48,640 bases of DNA from Candidatus Coprenecus merdigallinarum. GTDB taxonomy: Bacteria; Bacteroidota; Bacteroidia; Bacteroidales; UBA932. A program made the translations under genes and the position numbers. Under the pieces are notes generated by a model. The model did not search any database. It saw only the letters and a program-made list of their open reading frames with translations, and had not been told where the DNA came from. The stretch lies in NCBI GenBank assembly GCA_018712545.1, contig DVGV01000005.1:1-48640 (forward strand), in the 5' to 3' direction. Of the stretch, positions 32,990-42,370 are shown piece by piece; positions within the stretch are counted from its first letter, which is position 1, and the number at the start of each line of letters is the position of its first letter.

Positions 32990-35821
32990 ATGACACACAG
33001 ACGTATCCTTCTATTTTTCCTCCTCGCTCTCCTTTCGGCGGGGAGTCTTTCAGCACAGGTGAAAGGAAATCTCTCCCTCAAGGTGAAGCTTACCGACTCA
33101 GTATCCAACGAACCGGTGTCCTATGCGACTATCTATGTCTCCAAGGACGGCGGCATCAAGGGAGCGTATTATGCCATGACTGACGGCGAAGGCAAGGGCA
33201 CCATATCCAACGTGCCGCCCGGCAAGTATATCTTCGTGGCCGAGCTTATGGGCTATTACCGGCTCACGCATCCGGTGGAGCTCAAGGAAAAGGTGACGGA
33301 CCTCGGGGAGATGCTGATGAACGAGGACATCACCATGCTGGACGAGGTCGTGGTCTCGGCTGTAGGCAATCAGGTGATAGTCAAGAAAGACACGATAGAA
33401 TTTACCGCTTCCCTCATCAAGACCACGGACAACGACATGCTGGAGGATCTCCTCAAGAAAGTGCCGGGCATGGAGGTGGACACTGACGGCGGCATCACGT
33501 TTCAGGGCGAGACTATCGAAAAGGTGATGATAGACGGTAAGGAGTTCTTCCTCGATGACCCGGCCCTGGCCTCGAAGAACATCCCGGCTAAGCTTATCGA
33601 GAAGCTGAAGGTGGTCGACAAGAAGTCCGATCAGGCGGAGTTCACCGGCATCGATGACGGTGAGGAGGAAAAGGTCATCGACCTGAGTATCAAACCAGGA
33701 CTGCTTGAGTCGTGGTTCGGCAATATTGCGGCCGGCGGCGGACATGATCTCCAGACAGATGACCATGCGGCCAGGTACCAGGCCTCCGGCATGGTGGGAC
33801 GCTTCACCCAGGACAATCAGATAAGCATCATATTCAACGCCAACAACACCAATAACCGCGGTTTCGGAGATATGGGAATGGGCGGCGGCATGAGGATGAG
33901 GGGCTTCGGCGGCAACCGCGGAGGCATCATGACCACCTGGATGGGTGGTGTCAACGCCAATATGAACATAGGCGGGGACCGCGACCGGGAGCTGGGCGGC
34001 AACTACCTCTATAACGGAATGACGCGTGACGTGGAGGAACGCAGCAGCCGTACCACCTTCCTCAATGACAGCGTAAGCCAGCACACCACCAACAACGAGA
34101 CCAGTTTTATGTACAGTGACGGGCACCGCGCAGGACTGGATCTGGACTATAAGTTCAACGACAAGACTTCGCTGCTTTTCCGGCCGAGCTTCAATTACAA
34201 CAGGTCCCGCTACGACGAGCGCAGCGAGTATGCGACCGACAACTCCAGCACCGGCAAGGTCAACGACGGTGTCAGCGAGACCTCCTCTGACGGAACCTCG
34301 TGGAGGACCGACGGCCGTCTGCTCTACCGTCAGAGGATAGGCGAGAAGGCCGGCAGGACTCTTTCCCTCAATGTCGATTACTCTCTGTCCAACAGTGACT
34401 ACGACGGAACCAACTACTCTGAGACCAACACCTACTCCGGAGGTCTTCTTTCCGGTACCGAGGTGATCAACCAGCATTACATACAGCGCGAGGAGAGTTA
34501 TTCGGCCTCCGCTGACCTCACCTACACCGAGCCGCTGGGCAAGAACTTTTTCCTGCTGGGGTCCTACCGCTTCAACTGGAGCAACTCCCGCTCCGAGAAG
34601 GATACCAGGGATATCCTCGAGGACGGCACCCTGAGCGATGAGCTGGACTCTGTCTATTCTTCCCGTATGGAGAACACCTACCTGCGCCACAGGATGCAGA
34701 TAAGTTTCATGAAGCAGGAGAAGAAATACAATCTCCAGCTTGGAGTCAATGCGCAGCCTTCGACCACGATAACCAGGGATGACTTCAACAAGGCGCGCAA
34801 TGTCAACTACACTGTCTGGAACTTCGCTCCTTCGGCCAGGTTTGACTACGATTTCAACGACAACGAGTTTCTCCGCATCAACTACAACGGCAGCACTTCC
34901 CAGCCTTCCATAACCCAGCTGATGCCGGTGCCCGACAACTCCGATCCCCTGTACGTGTCTGTCGGCAACATGGACCTGAAGCCCTCGTTCGACAACCGTT
35001 TCAGGGTGCGCTACAACTACACCGACATGGAGACTTTCTCCACCTATTCGGTATCCGGAGGATTCAATTACACCAAGGACGACATCATCAATGCCAGCTG
35101 GTACAACTCCACCGGTACGCAGTACACGGTGCCCATCAACTCGGACCGTCCTACCTTGAGCGGAAACATGATGCTGATGATCAACTCGCAGTTCGGCAAG
35201 TCGGGATTCTCCCTGATGTCCTTTACCCGCGGGTCGGTAAGCAGCTCTGTCTCTTATACCGGCGACAACCCGGAGGCTACCACCTTCGAGGAGATCCGGG
35301 ATTACCTCATAGGAGGCAGGACTACCTCGATGAGCGTGTCGGAGAACCTGACATTCGTCTACCGCAATGACTATATAGAGACCAGGCTGGGAGCCAGCGC
35401 ATCCTACCGCAAGGCATGGTACGAGATAGCCTCTCAGGCCAGGGCCGATACCTGGGACAACTCGGTCTTCGCTGAGGTCAACGCTACCCTCCCCTGGGGT
35501 ATGGAGCTGCGCACAGACGCCAGGTACAACTACTACATCGGCTATGAGTCCGGATTCGGAGAGCCTGAGCTGATGTGGAACGCCGAGATCTCCCAGCTCT
35601 TCCTCAAGGACAGGATGACCCTGCGCTTCAAGGTCTACGATATCCTGAACCAGGCCAAGAACAACTACCGTACGACTACTGACAACTATGTCGAGGATAC
35701 CTACAATAACACCCTCGGACAGTATTTCACGATATCCCTTGTCTACCGCTTCGGCAACTTCGGCAAGATGGGCGGCGGACCCCGCCGCGGTCCGGGCGGA
35801 CCAAGGCCTCCCCACAGGTAG
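32990..35821 (+). CDS. Outer-membrane beta-barrel protein with carboxypeptidase-like N-domain
   Basis: The protein has 943 residues from the ATG at 32990, which gives a clean signal peptide (ILLFFLLALLSAGSLSAQ); an in-frame TTG at 32921 would add 23 unlikely residues. A carboxypeptidase-regulatory-like domain (about 27-110) precedes a plug-like domain (LLKKVPGMEVDTDGGITFQG) and a barrel of the Bacteroidota OMP_b-brl type. There is a Gly/Met/Arg-rich insert near 310-330 (GDMGMGGGMRMRGFGGNRGG). The C-terminus does not stop at the last strand (YFTISLVYRFGNFGKMG) but runs on as a Gly/Pro/Arg tail. No SusD-like partner is adjacent. The substrate is unknown. Confidence 0.88.
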   Translation: MTHRRILLFFLLALLSAGSLSAQVKGNLSLKVKLTDSVSNEPVSYATIYVSKDGGIKGAYYAMTDGEGKGTISNVPPGKYIFVAELMGYYRLTHPVELKEKVTDLGEMLMNEDITMLDEVVVSAVGNQVIVKKDTIEFTASLIKTTDNDMLEDLLKKVPGMEVDTDGGITFQGETIEKVMIDGKEFFLDDPALASKNIPAKLIEKLKVVDKKSDQAEFTGIDDGEEEKVIDLSIKPGLLESWFGNIAAGGGHDLQTDDHAARYQASGMVGRFTQDNQISIIFNANNTNNRGFGDMGMGGGMRMRGFGGNRGGIMTTWMGGVNANMNIGGDRDRELGGNYLYNGMTRDVEERSSRTTFLNDSVSQHTTNNETSFMYSDGHRAGLDLDYKFNDKTSLLFRPSFNYNRSRYDERSEYATDNSSTGKVNDGVSETSSDGTSWRTDGRLLYRQRIGEKAGRTLSLNVDYSLSNSDYDGTNYSETNTYSGGLLSGTEVINQHYIQREESYSASADLTYTEPLGKNFFLLGSYRFNWSNSRSEKDTRDILEDGTLSDELDSVYSSRMENTYLRHRMQISFMKQEKKYNLQLGVNAQPSTTITRDDFNKARNVNYTVWNFAPSARFDYDFNDNEFLRINYNGSTSQPSITQLMPVPDNSDPLYVSVGNMDLKPSFDNRFRVRYNYTDMETFSTYSVSGGFNYTKDDIINASWYNSTGTQYTVPINSDRPTLSGNMMLMINSQFGKSGFSLMSFTRGSVSSSVSYTGDNPEATTFEEIRDYLIGGRTTSMSVSENLTFVYRNDYIETRLGASASYRKAWYEIASQARADTWDNSVFAEVNATLPWGMELRTDARYNYYIGYESGFGEPELMWNAEISQLFLKDRMTLRFKVYDILNQAKNNYRTTTDNYVEDTYNNTLGQYFTISLVYRFGNFGKMGGGPRRGPGGPRPPHR

Positions 35822-35858
35822 CAGTACTGGGTTCCCCCGGGAGGGTGTCGTCAGGACG

Positions 35859-36962
35859 TCAGTCCTGGCGCGCTCCTGTGAAAGTACGGAATCTGGAAAT
35901 GAGATTTTTCATGTCGTCGGGCAGCTCGCTCCCGACGACTGTTTTTTTGCGGGTACGGGGGTGGATGAACCCGATGGTACCTGCGTGGAGGGCCTGACGG
36001 GGCAGTATCTCGAAGCAGTTGTCTATGAACTGGCGGTAGCGGGAGTAGAGGGTGCCCTTGAGGATGCGGTCGCCGCCGTAGAGGGAGTCGTTGAAAAGGG
36101 GGTGACCGATGTGGTTCATGTGGACCCTGATCTGGTGGGTGCGCCCGGTCTCGAGGCGGCATTCCACCACTGTCACGTAGCCAAGTCTCTCGATGACCTT
36201 CCAGTGTGTCACGGCATGCTTTCCCGTGCCGTCCTCCACGACCTTGAACCGGATGCGGTTGGCTGGGTCACGGCCTATGTCGCCGGTAACGGTGCCTGTG
36301 TCCCCCTCCATGTCCCCCCATACTATTGCTGTATAGACCCTTTCAATCGAGTGTACGAAGAACTGGCGGGCCAGGAAGAGCTGTGCGTCGTCATTCTTGG
36401 CTATCAGCAGGGTGCCGGATGTATCCTTGTCGATGCGGTGCACCAGGATGCCCATTCTGTCGTCCTTGGCATCGGCACCCTGGCTGCGGCCCAGGTACCA
36501 GGCCAGGCCGTTGAGCAGGGTACCGGTGTAGTGTCCGCAGCCGGGATGCACCACGAGGCCCGCGGGCTTGTTGATCACCAGCACGTCCTCGTCCTCATAG
36601 CGGATGTCCAGGTCCATCTTTTCCGGAAGGATCTCGTAGCCGCGGCGGCGGTATGGTAGGCAGATACGTATGTCGTCCAGGGGCTTGACCCGGTAATTGG
36701 CCTTGACCGGTGTGCCGCCCACGTAGACGTAGCCGGCATCGATGGCCTGCTGGATGCGGTTGCGGGATGCGCCCATGATGTGGGCCGTGAGAAACTTGTC
36801 GATGCGCAGAAGGCTCTGGCCGCGATCGACAGTGACATGGTAGTGCTCGAACAGACCCTGGTCGTTTTCCTCGTCGGGGTTGTCCTCCTCTTCCCTGAGG
36901 AAATCCTCATCGACGGGACCGGGGAGGGGAACGGTATTTATGGGGTTATCGGGACTGGACAT
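35859..36962 (-). CDS. RluD-family 23S rRNA pseudouridine synthase
   Basis: The protein has 367 residues. An acidic N-terminal tail (about 1-40) precedes an S4 domain (LRIDKFLTAHIMGASRNRIQ). The catalytic domain has VINKPAGLVVHPGCGHYTGT, the nucleophile Asp in GILVHRIDKDTSGTLLIAK, and LETGRTHQIRVHMNHIGHP. It most likely modifies the 1911-1917 region of 23S rRNA. The start overlaps the end of the upstream PASTA gene by 17 bases. A short inverted repeat, CAGGACGTCAGTCCTG (35852-35867), overlaps its stop. Confidence 0.94.
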   Translation of the reverse strand: MSSPDNPINTVPLPGPVDEDFLREEEDNPDEENDQGLFEHYHVTVDRGQSLLRIDKFLTAHIMGASRNRIQQAIDAGYVYVGGTPVKANYRVKPLDDIRICLPYRRRGYEILPEKMDLDIRYEDEDVLVINKPAGLVVHPGCGHYTGTLLNGLAWYLGRSQGADAKDDRMGILVHRIDKDTSGTLLIAKNDDAQLFLARQFFVHSIERVYTAIVWGDMEGDTGTVTGDIGRDPANRIRFKVVEDGTGKHAVTHWKVIERLGYVTVVECRLETGRTHQIRVHMNHIGHPLFNDSLYGGDRILKGTLYSRYRQFIDNCFEILPRQALHAGTIGFIHPRTRKKTVVGSELPDDMKNLISRFRTFTGARQD

Positions 36963-37770
36963 CGGTGCTGTCGGTCTCGGGTTCGGGAATGCGGGTTACA
37001 TCCTTGGACAGGAACAGAATCACGTCTGAGCCTCTGCGTACGCTGACGGAGTCGGATGCCGGCGGGGTCTGGCCGTAGACGTAGGCCTCCAGGGAGTCGG
37101 CGTAGGAGCTGACGGTGTTGTCGAACTCGCAGTTGAGGATGTTGAGGGAGTTGTCGTGGAGCAGCTCGGAGGCCATCTGGTATTTGTAGCCGATGACATT
37201 GGGTACGAAGGTAGTGCTGTCGGCCGGGTTGAGCCCCACCACCAGGTCTATGTAGGAACCGCTGTTGAGTTGGGTGCCGGGGGCGATGTCCCTGCCTTTG
37301 TACTGCTGCGCGAGCACGTTGTTCGTGGCTATGTCCTCGACATAGATGAGCCTGCCGATATTGAGTCCTGTGGCGGTGAGCTCCGTGCGGGCCTGCCTCA
37401 TGGAGTATCCGACGAGGGATGGCATGATGGATTGACGGGGGACTACAGAGTTGATCACCAGTAGGATGCGCCGGTTTTTCTTGACCTTGCTGCCGGGTAT
37501 GGGATTCTGACGGGTGATGACGCCACGCTCCATTCCCCGGATGTATACCGAGTCCGTCACGTCCAGGCGCAGCTCGGCCTCATCTGCTGCCGCAGCCGCC
37601 TCCTGCAGGCTCATTCCTGAGAAATCAGGGACGGTGAGCTCCTGATTGTGTCTGGTTATGACTGTGAGAAGGAGGCTTACGATGATGTAGCCTGCGGCGA
37701 GTATACCGATGATCAGCAGTATGTTCTTGGTCAGCGATACCCTGAACGGTTTCTGTAGGAATCTTTTCAT
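36946..37770 (-). CDS. PASTA-domain membrane protein
   Basis: The protein has 274 residues. A cytosolic start (MKRFLQKPFRVSLTKN) is followed by one membrane helix (about 17-38). Three PASTA domains follow (about 45-110, 112-185 and 190-258), each opening with a V/MP-x-hydrophobic-x-G-type sequence (VPDFSGMSLQEA, MPSLVGYSMRQA, VPNVIGYKYQMA). PASTA domains bind peptidoglycan or beta-lactams in other bacteria. There is no kinase or transpeptidase domain here. The neighbouring rluD overlaps by 17 bases, a pairing I recall as common in Bacteroidota. Confidence 0.92.
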   Translation of the reverse strand: MKRFLQKPFRVSLTKNILLIIGILAAGYIIVSLLLTVITRHNQELTVPDFSGMSLQEAAAAADEAELRLDVTDSVYIRGMERGVITRQNPIPGSKVKKNRRILLVINSVVPRQSIMPSLVGYSMRQARTELTATGLNIGRLIYVEDIATNNVLAQQYKGRDIAPGTQLNSGSYIDLVVGLNPADSTTFVPNVIGYKYQMASELLHDNSLNILNCEFDNTVSSYADSLEAYVYGQTPPASDSVSVRRGSDVILFLSKDVTRIPEPETDSTDVQSR

Positions 37771-37813
37771 GCCGCAAAGATATGTAAAAATGGTTATATT
37801 TTCCGTTTAAATC

Positions 37814-37846
37814 TTTCATCTGTGCTGCACCGAAAGCTTATATTTG
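37814..37846 (+). promoter_or_regulatory. Promoter of the TonB-dependent receptor
   Basis: TATATTTG (37839-37846) fits the -7 consensus. TTTC (37814-37817), 21 bases upstream, is a near match to the -33 TTTG. The start codon at 37865 follows 18 bases later. No Fur- or B12-riboswitch-like element is seen. Confidence 0.5.
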
Positions 37847-37864
37847 CGGGCGTAAACAGACACA

Positions 37865-39790
37865 ATGATGAACAGGATATTTGTACTGGCTGCCGCTGCT
37901 GTCCTGTGCGCGGCTGCCTCTATCAGGGTCTCGGCCCGAAATAGCGGGGAACCTGTTGATTCTGCCCGGACGGGATGGCGCGATACCCTCTCGCAGGTGG
38001 TTGTGACAGGCACCAGAAGCAGAAGTGATATCAGGAATCTTCCGCTGACAGTCACCATATTGGACCGCCCGTCCATAGAATCTTCCTTCACACCGTCGCT
38101 GCTGCCGCTGCTTACCGAGCAGGTGCCGGGCTTCTTTTCTACCTCCCGCGGAGTAATGGGTTACGGAGTGTCCGGGGGTGCAGCCGGAAATATCTCTGTC
38201 CGCGGTCTCAGCGGCGGTTCGGGTCAGGTGATGGTGCTCATCGACGGTCATCCGCAGTATATGGGCATGTTCGGTCATCCCATCTCGGACGCTTATCAGT
38301 CCCTGATGGCCGAGCAGGTGGAGGTGCTGCGCGGCCCTGCATCGGTGCTCTACGGTTCCAATGCGATGGGCGGTGTGGTCAATATCGTCACCCGAAGGAT
38401 GGATGAGGACGGAGTCCGGACCAATATTTCCGCAGGCTACGGCTCCTGGAACACCGTGCAGACCGAGGCGACCAACCGGATACGCCTAGGCGGCTTCTCC
38501 AGTGTGGTCAGCCTGTCCTACAACCGCACTGACGGGCACCGGGAGGATATGGGCTTCGGGCAGTACGGCGGCTATGCCAAGCTGGGCTATGATTTTACCG
38601 AAAACTGGAGGGTCCGGGCTGATGTCAACGTGACGCACTTCAATGCCTCCAATCCAGGCACCGTCTCAGCTCCTCTCGTGGATGCTGACCAGAGCGTGAC
38701 CCGCGGCATGACTTCGCTGGCCGTGGAGAACGAGTACGGACGGACATCGGGTGCCCTCAGCGTGTTCTACAACTGGGGCGGCCATCATATCAATGACGGC
38801 TACATGCCTTCGGCCGGAGAGACACCCTTGGACTACCGCTTCAATTCGCGCGATGACATGATGGGAATATCGGCCTATCAGAGCGTGAGGCTGTTCCGGG
38901 GCAACCGCCTGACAGCCGGAGTGGACTGGTACCGTTTCGGCGGCTCGGCCTGGAACCAGTACGTGGCCGGTGAGCGCAACGGGGAGCGGGAGGGTATCGT
39001 GGACATCACACAGCACGAGGTAGCCGGCTACGTGGATTTCCGTCAGAACATCGGAACGTGGCTCACCTTCAATGCCGGCCTGCGCGTGGACCGGCATTCG
39101 CGCCTAGGGACTGAGTGGGTGCCCCAGGCCGGACTGGCCTTCCACCTGCCGCATGCCCTCGAGCTGAAGGTCTCGGCCGGCAAGGGATTCCGCTATCCCA
39201 CCATCCGTGAGATGTACATGTTCCCGCCGCAGAATCCGGACCTGCAGCCCGAGCGGCTGTGGTCATACGAGGTGGCATTGTCCCATAAACTTCTGGACGG
39301 TAGGGTGTCATACGGTCTGAATGTGTTCTACATCGACGGGGACAATACGATACAGACCCTGCCAAACCCTTCCGGTGCCGGAATGCTGAATCAGAATACA
39401 GGAGAGATACACAATGCCGGCGTAGAGGTGCAGGCCGCCTGGCGCATTGCCCGAGACTGGTCGGTGGACGCCAACTACAGCTTCCTGCATATGGAGTCTC
39501 CCGTGGTGGCCGCCCCCGAGCACAAGCTGTACGTCGGAGGCCTCTTTACCCACGGCCGCTGGCATGTGTCCACCGGCGTGCAGTATATCGCCGGCCTGTA
39601 CACCGCTGTCGGAGACTCCCCGGTGCAGGAGGATTTCGTCCTCTGGAACATCCGCGCCTCCTTCCGCATCCTGGACTGGATGTCCGTATGGGTGCGCGGC
39701 GAGAACCTGCTCAACCAGCGCTACGAGATCAATGCCGGCTTCCCCATGCCAGGCGCCAATGTCATCGGCGGCCTCAATTTCGAATTTTAG
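37865..39790 (+). CDS. TonB-dependent outer-membrane receptor (BtuB/siderophore-receptor-like)
   Basis: The protein has 641 residues. A signal peptide (about 1-25) is followed by a TonB-box-like DTLSQVVVTGTR. The plug domain (about 45-170) contains GAAGNISVRGLSGGSGQVMV and LRGPASVLYGSNAMGGVVNI. A 22-strand-type barrel then ends in the aromatic GGLNFEF expected for insertion by BamA. No carboxypeptidase-like N-domain and no SusD partner are present, so it is closer to classical metal-chelate or cobalamin receptors than to SusC. The substrate is unknown. ATG at 37868 is an equal alternative start. Confidence 0.93.
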   Translation: MMNRIFVLAAAAVLCAAASIRVSARNSGEPVDSARTGWRDTLSQVVVTGTRSRSDIRNLPLTVTILDRPSIESSFTPSLLPLLTEQVPGFFSTSRGVMGYGVSGGAAGNISVRGLSGGSGQVMVLIDGHPQYMGMFGHPISDAYQSLMAEQVEVLRGPASVLYGSNAMGGVVNIVTRRMDEDGVRTNISAGYGSWNTVQTEATNRIRLGGFSSVVSLSYNRTDGHREDMGFGQYGGYAKLGYDFTENWRVRADVNVTHFNASNPGTVSAPLVDADQSVTRGMTSLAVENEYGRTSGALSVFYNWGGHHINDGYMPSAGETPLDYRFNSRDDMMGISAYQSVRLFRGNRLTAGVDWYRFGGSAWNQYVAGERNGEREGIVDITQHEVAGYVDFRQNIGTWLTFNAGLRVDRHSRLGTEWVPQAGLAFHLPHALELKVSAGKGFRYPTIREMYMFPPQNPDLQPERLWSYEVALSHKLLDGRVSYGLNVFYIDGDNTIQTLPNPSGAGMLNQNTGEIHNAGVEVQAAWRIARDWSVDANYSFLHMESPVVAAPEHKLYVGGLFTHGRWHVSTGVQYIAGLYTAVGDSPVQEDFVLWNIRASFRILDWMSVWVRGENLLNQRYEINAGFPMPGANVIGGLNFEF

Positions 39791-39849
39791 CAGTGATTTA
39801 GTGCAAAAAAAAAAGCTGTGCCCGGATAAACCGCAGACACAGCCAAGGC

Positions 39850-39902
39850 TTTTTGTCAGAACTGGCGAAAATGGCGCCGCAATTCGCCAGTTCTGGCAAA
39901 AA
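39850..39902. terminator. Bidirectional terminator between the receptor and pepO
   Basis: Arms of 20 bases (39850-39869 and 39883-39902) are inverted repeats with one mismatch. They include CAGAACTGGCGAA and its complement, with five T on one side and five A on the other, so either strand gives a hairpin plus T-run. A weaker hairpin, GCTGTG/CACAGC (39815-39843), lies just before it. Confidence 0.85.
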
Positions 39903-39905
39903 GGG

Positions 39906-41927
39906 TTACCAGATCATGACGCGCTCGGACTCAGGACGGAACATCGGATCGCCCTCGGAGATACCGAACGCCTCGAAGAACTGCGGGAAGTTGCGCACGG
40001 CCACATTGACGCGGTTCTCGGCGAGGGAGTGTACGTCGAGCTTGTTGAGGCGGGCCTTCTCCTCATCGGTGGCGTTCTGGGCCCAGAGATGGGCGTAGCC
40101 GATGAAGAAGCGCTGTGCGGCGGAGAGGCCGTCGACGGGTGCGGGCTCGGTACCGTTCAGGGAATTCCGAAAGGCTGTCCAGGCTACGCTGAGGCCGCCC
40201 TGGTCGGCGATATTCTCACCGAGGGAGAGAGCTCCGTTGGCATAGACGCCGGGGAGGATCTCCACTTCGCTGTACTGCTTCTCGAGGATGGCGGTCCTGG
40301 CCTTGAAGGCGGCCTCGTCCTCGGGTGCCCACCAGTTGTTCATGTTGCCGTCCTTGTCGAAGAGGCGGCCCTGGTCGTCGAAGCCGTGGGTCATCTCGTG
40401 GCCGATGACGACTCCGATGGCTCCGTAGTTGACAGCGTCGTCAGCATTGGCGTTGAAGAACGGGGGCTGGAGGATGGCTGCCGGGAAGCATATCTCGTTG
40501 GTGGTGGGGTTGTAGTAGGCGTTGACGGTCTGAGGAGTCATGCCCCACTCGTCGGGATCGGTGGGCTGGCCGAGCTTGCTGAGGTTGTCCTGCACGTACC
40601 ATGCCTTGGCGGAGCGGAGGTTCTCGTAGTAGCTCAGGGCAGGGTCGATGTTCAGGGTGCTGTAGTCCTTCCACTTGTCGGGGTAGCCGATCTTCACGGT
40701 GAAGGAGGCGAGTTTCTCGCGGGCGTAGGCCTTGGTGGCGTCTGACATCCAGTCGAGGGCGTCGATGTGCTGGCCGAGGGATACCTGGAGCTGGCGGACG
40801 AGCTCGAGTACCTTGGCCTTGTACTCCTCGGGGAAATACTTGTGGACGTACATCTGGCCGACTGCCTCGCCGAGTACGCTGTTGGGCACGCTCATGGCGC
40901 GTTTCCAGCGGGGTTTCTGCTCCGTGATACCGCTCATCTGAGTGCTGAAGAAGTCAAATGACGCCGCGTAGTAGTCATCCGACAGGCTGCCTGCGGCCGA
41001 GGTGATCAGGCCGGCTGCCAGGTAGTCCTTGAGCTGGTCGAGGGAGGCCGAGGCGAACAGCTTGCTGAATCCGTCGAAGAAGGAGGGCTGCTGTACGATA
41101 ATCTTGTCCTGGTCGGGAATACCGAGGGCACTGAAGAAGGAGGCGAAGTCGAAACCGTTCCAGCGGCTGCAGATCTGCTCGGTGCTCATCGGGTTGTACT
41201 GCTTGGTGTAGTCGCGGTTCTGGACGCTGGTCCAGGATACCTCGGCGAGCCGGTCCTCAACGGCCACGGCATTCTCCGCTTTCTGTGCTGCGTCCTCATA
41301 GCCGCTGAGAGCGAAGAGCTTGGCCAGCATCGCGGTATAGCCCTTGTGCAGCTCAGCGTTGGCAGGGTCCACATAGTAGTCGCGGTCACCCATTCCGAGG
41401 CCGCTCTGAGCGAGGTAGAGCACCTGCATCTTGCTGTCCATCAGGTCGGCCTGCACTCCGATGCTGAAGAATCCGCCCTCGCCGTACTTGTTCATCTCAG
41501 CCAGCTCCATGGCCAGGGCTTTTTTGTCCTTGGCGGCATAGATGGCGTCGAGATATTTCTGGAGCGGCTGTCCGCCCTCGGCGTTGAGCTTGACCGAGTC
41601 GAGTCCCTGCTTGTACAGGTCCACGATCTTCTGGTCCACGGTACCGGCCTCGGGAGTCATCCTGGCCATCTCGGCGAAGAGGTCGTTGAGGCGCACCACA
41701 TTGTTCTCCCGCAGCACGTCGAACGAGCCGAAGCGGGCGTACTCTGGTTTCAGGGGATTCTTCTTGATCCAGCCGCCGTTGGCATACTGGAAGAAATCGT
41801 CGCCCGGGGATACTGTCAGGTCCATGTCCGTCATGTCGATGGCGGGGACATTCTCCACTTGCTGCCGGCAGGCTGTCGAAGCCAGCATCATCATGGGAAT
41901 CATCATAGCTGTAAATGTCTTTTTCAT
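39906..41927 (-). CDS. pepO: M13-family metallopeptidase, lipoprotein (PepO/neprilysin-like)
   Basis: The protein has 673 residues from the ATG at 41927 (MKKTFTAMMIPMMMLASTAC). The signal ends in a lipobox (ASTAC, Cys about 20), so it is a lipid-anchored envelope protein. The N-terminal M13 domain starts at SPGDDFFQYANGGWIKKNP. The zinc site is VVIGHEMTHGFDDQG (about residue 508), with the third ligand Glu in LGENIADQGG. The protein ends near MIW, where family members have the substrate-side VW. It cuts small peptides. It is a single gene on its strand with a bidirectional terminator at its 3' end. An upstream in-frame TTG at 41939 is not needed. Confidence 0.95.
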   Translation of the reverse strand: MKKTFTAMMIPMMMLASTACRQQVENVPAIDMTDMDLTVSPGDDFFQYANGGWIKKNPLKPEYARFGSFDVLRENNVVRLNDLFAEMARMTPEAGTVDQKIVDLYKQGLDSVKLNAEGGQPLQKYLDAIYAAKDKKALAMELAEMNKYGEGGFFSIGVQADLMDSKMQVLYLAQSGLGMGDRDYYVDPANAELHKGYTAMLAKLFALSGYEDAAQKAENAVAVEDRLAEVSWTSVQNRDYTKQYNPMSTEQICSRWNGFDFASFFSALGIPDQDKIIVQQPSFFDGFSKLFASASLDQLKDYLAAGLITSAAGSLSDDYYAASFDFFSTQMSGITEQKPRWKRAMSVPNSVLGEAVGQMYVHKYFPEEYKAKVLELVRQLQVSLGQHIDALDWMSDATKAYAREKLASFTVKIGYPDKWKDYSTLNIDPALSYYENLRSAKAWYVQDNLSKLGQPTDPDEWGMTPQTVNAYYNPTTNEICFPAAILQPPFFNANADDAVNYGAIGVVIGHEMTHGFDDQGRLFDKDGNMNNWWAPEDEAAFKARTAILEKQYSEVEILPGVYANGALSLGENIADQGGLSVAWTAFRNSLNGTEPAPVDGLSAAQRFFIGYAHLWAQNATDEEKARLNKLDVHSLAENRVNVAVRNFPQFFEAFGISEGDPMFRPESERVMIW

Positions 41928-42087
41928 TGTTATGAGCAATTTTGTGTTGTTTCCGTTTTGCGGACGTGAAGATACTCAAATTCCGGTCAGCTTGTACACG
42001 CCGCATTCAGAATCATGTGCAATCAGTGCCGTGCGCCATATTCATAAGATGACGGAAGTACGGAACCGGCGGCGCCCTCCATAACGC

Positions 42088-42121
42088 AGACAGGCCGGCA
42101 GAGGAATCTACCGACCTGTCT
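42088..42121. terminator. 15-bp hairpin with GGAA loop downstream of rpmH
   Basis: AGACAGGCCGGCAGA (42088-42102) and TCTACCGACCTGTCT (42107-42121) pair fully, two pairs being wobbles in one reading, around a GGAA loop. It lies 30 bases past the rpmH stop on the minus strand. There is no T-run after it, so it may stabilise the rpmH mRNA end rather than act as a classical terminator. The rest of the 223-base gap to pepO (41928-42150) holds nothing else recognisable. Confidence 0.55.
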
Positions 42122-42150
42122 ATGCTTTGTAAGCTGACGTGAGGGATCTG

Positions 42151-42303
42151 TTAGTACAGGTCCTCGGAAGAAACGGTCAGTTTCTTCCGGCCGTGGCGAC
42201 GGCGTGCTGCGAGTACGCGGCGTCCGTTGGGGGTGGACATACGCTCGCGGAAGCCGTGTTTGTTACGGCGCTTGCGCTGTGACGGTTGGAAAGTACGTTT
42301 CAT
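42151..42303 (-). CDS. rpmH: 50S ribosomal protein L34
   Basis: The protein has 50 residues, very basic: [20 protein letters not shown], then [20 protein letters not shown] and a short tail ending SSEDLY. This is the universal L34 sequence with a slightly longer C-terminus. It starts 42 bases from the rsmG stop and has its own promoter reaching into the rsmG end. No rnpA follows it downstream, unlike in many bacteria. Confidence 0.98.
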   Translation of the reverse strand: MKRTFQPSQRKRRNKHGFRERMSTPNGRRVLAARRRHGRKKLTVSSEDLY

Positions 42304-42339
42304 ATTCTAAAATCTATTATTTGTCAGTAAAATGGAGCG

Positions 42340-42370
42340 CAAAGTTAGTGCTTTTGCGGGAAAATGCAAA
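42340..42370 (-). promoter_or_regulatory. rpmH promoter, inside the end of rsmG
   Basis: On the minus strand TTTG (42370-42367), 19 bases, then TAACTTTG (42347-42340). This gives a leader of about 30 bases to the rpmH ATG at 42303. The -33 element is inside the last codons of rsmG. Confidence 0.65.

Noticed and set aside
33098..35815. Open frame of 905 codons antisense to the outer-membrane barrel gene
   Set aside because: Shadow of a well-supported gene; composition is skewed (Val, Gly, His, Leu) and no domain is recognisable.
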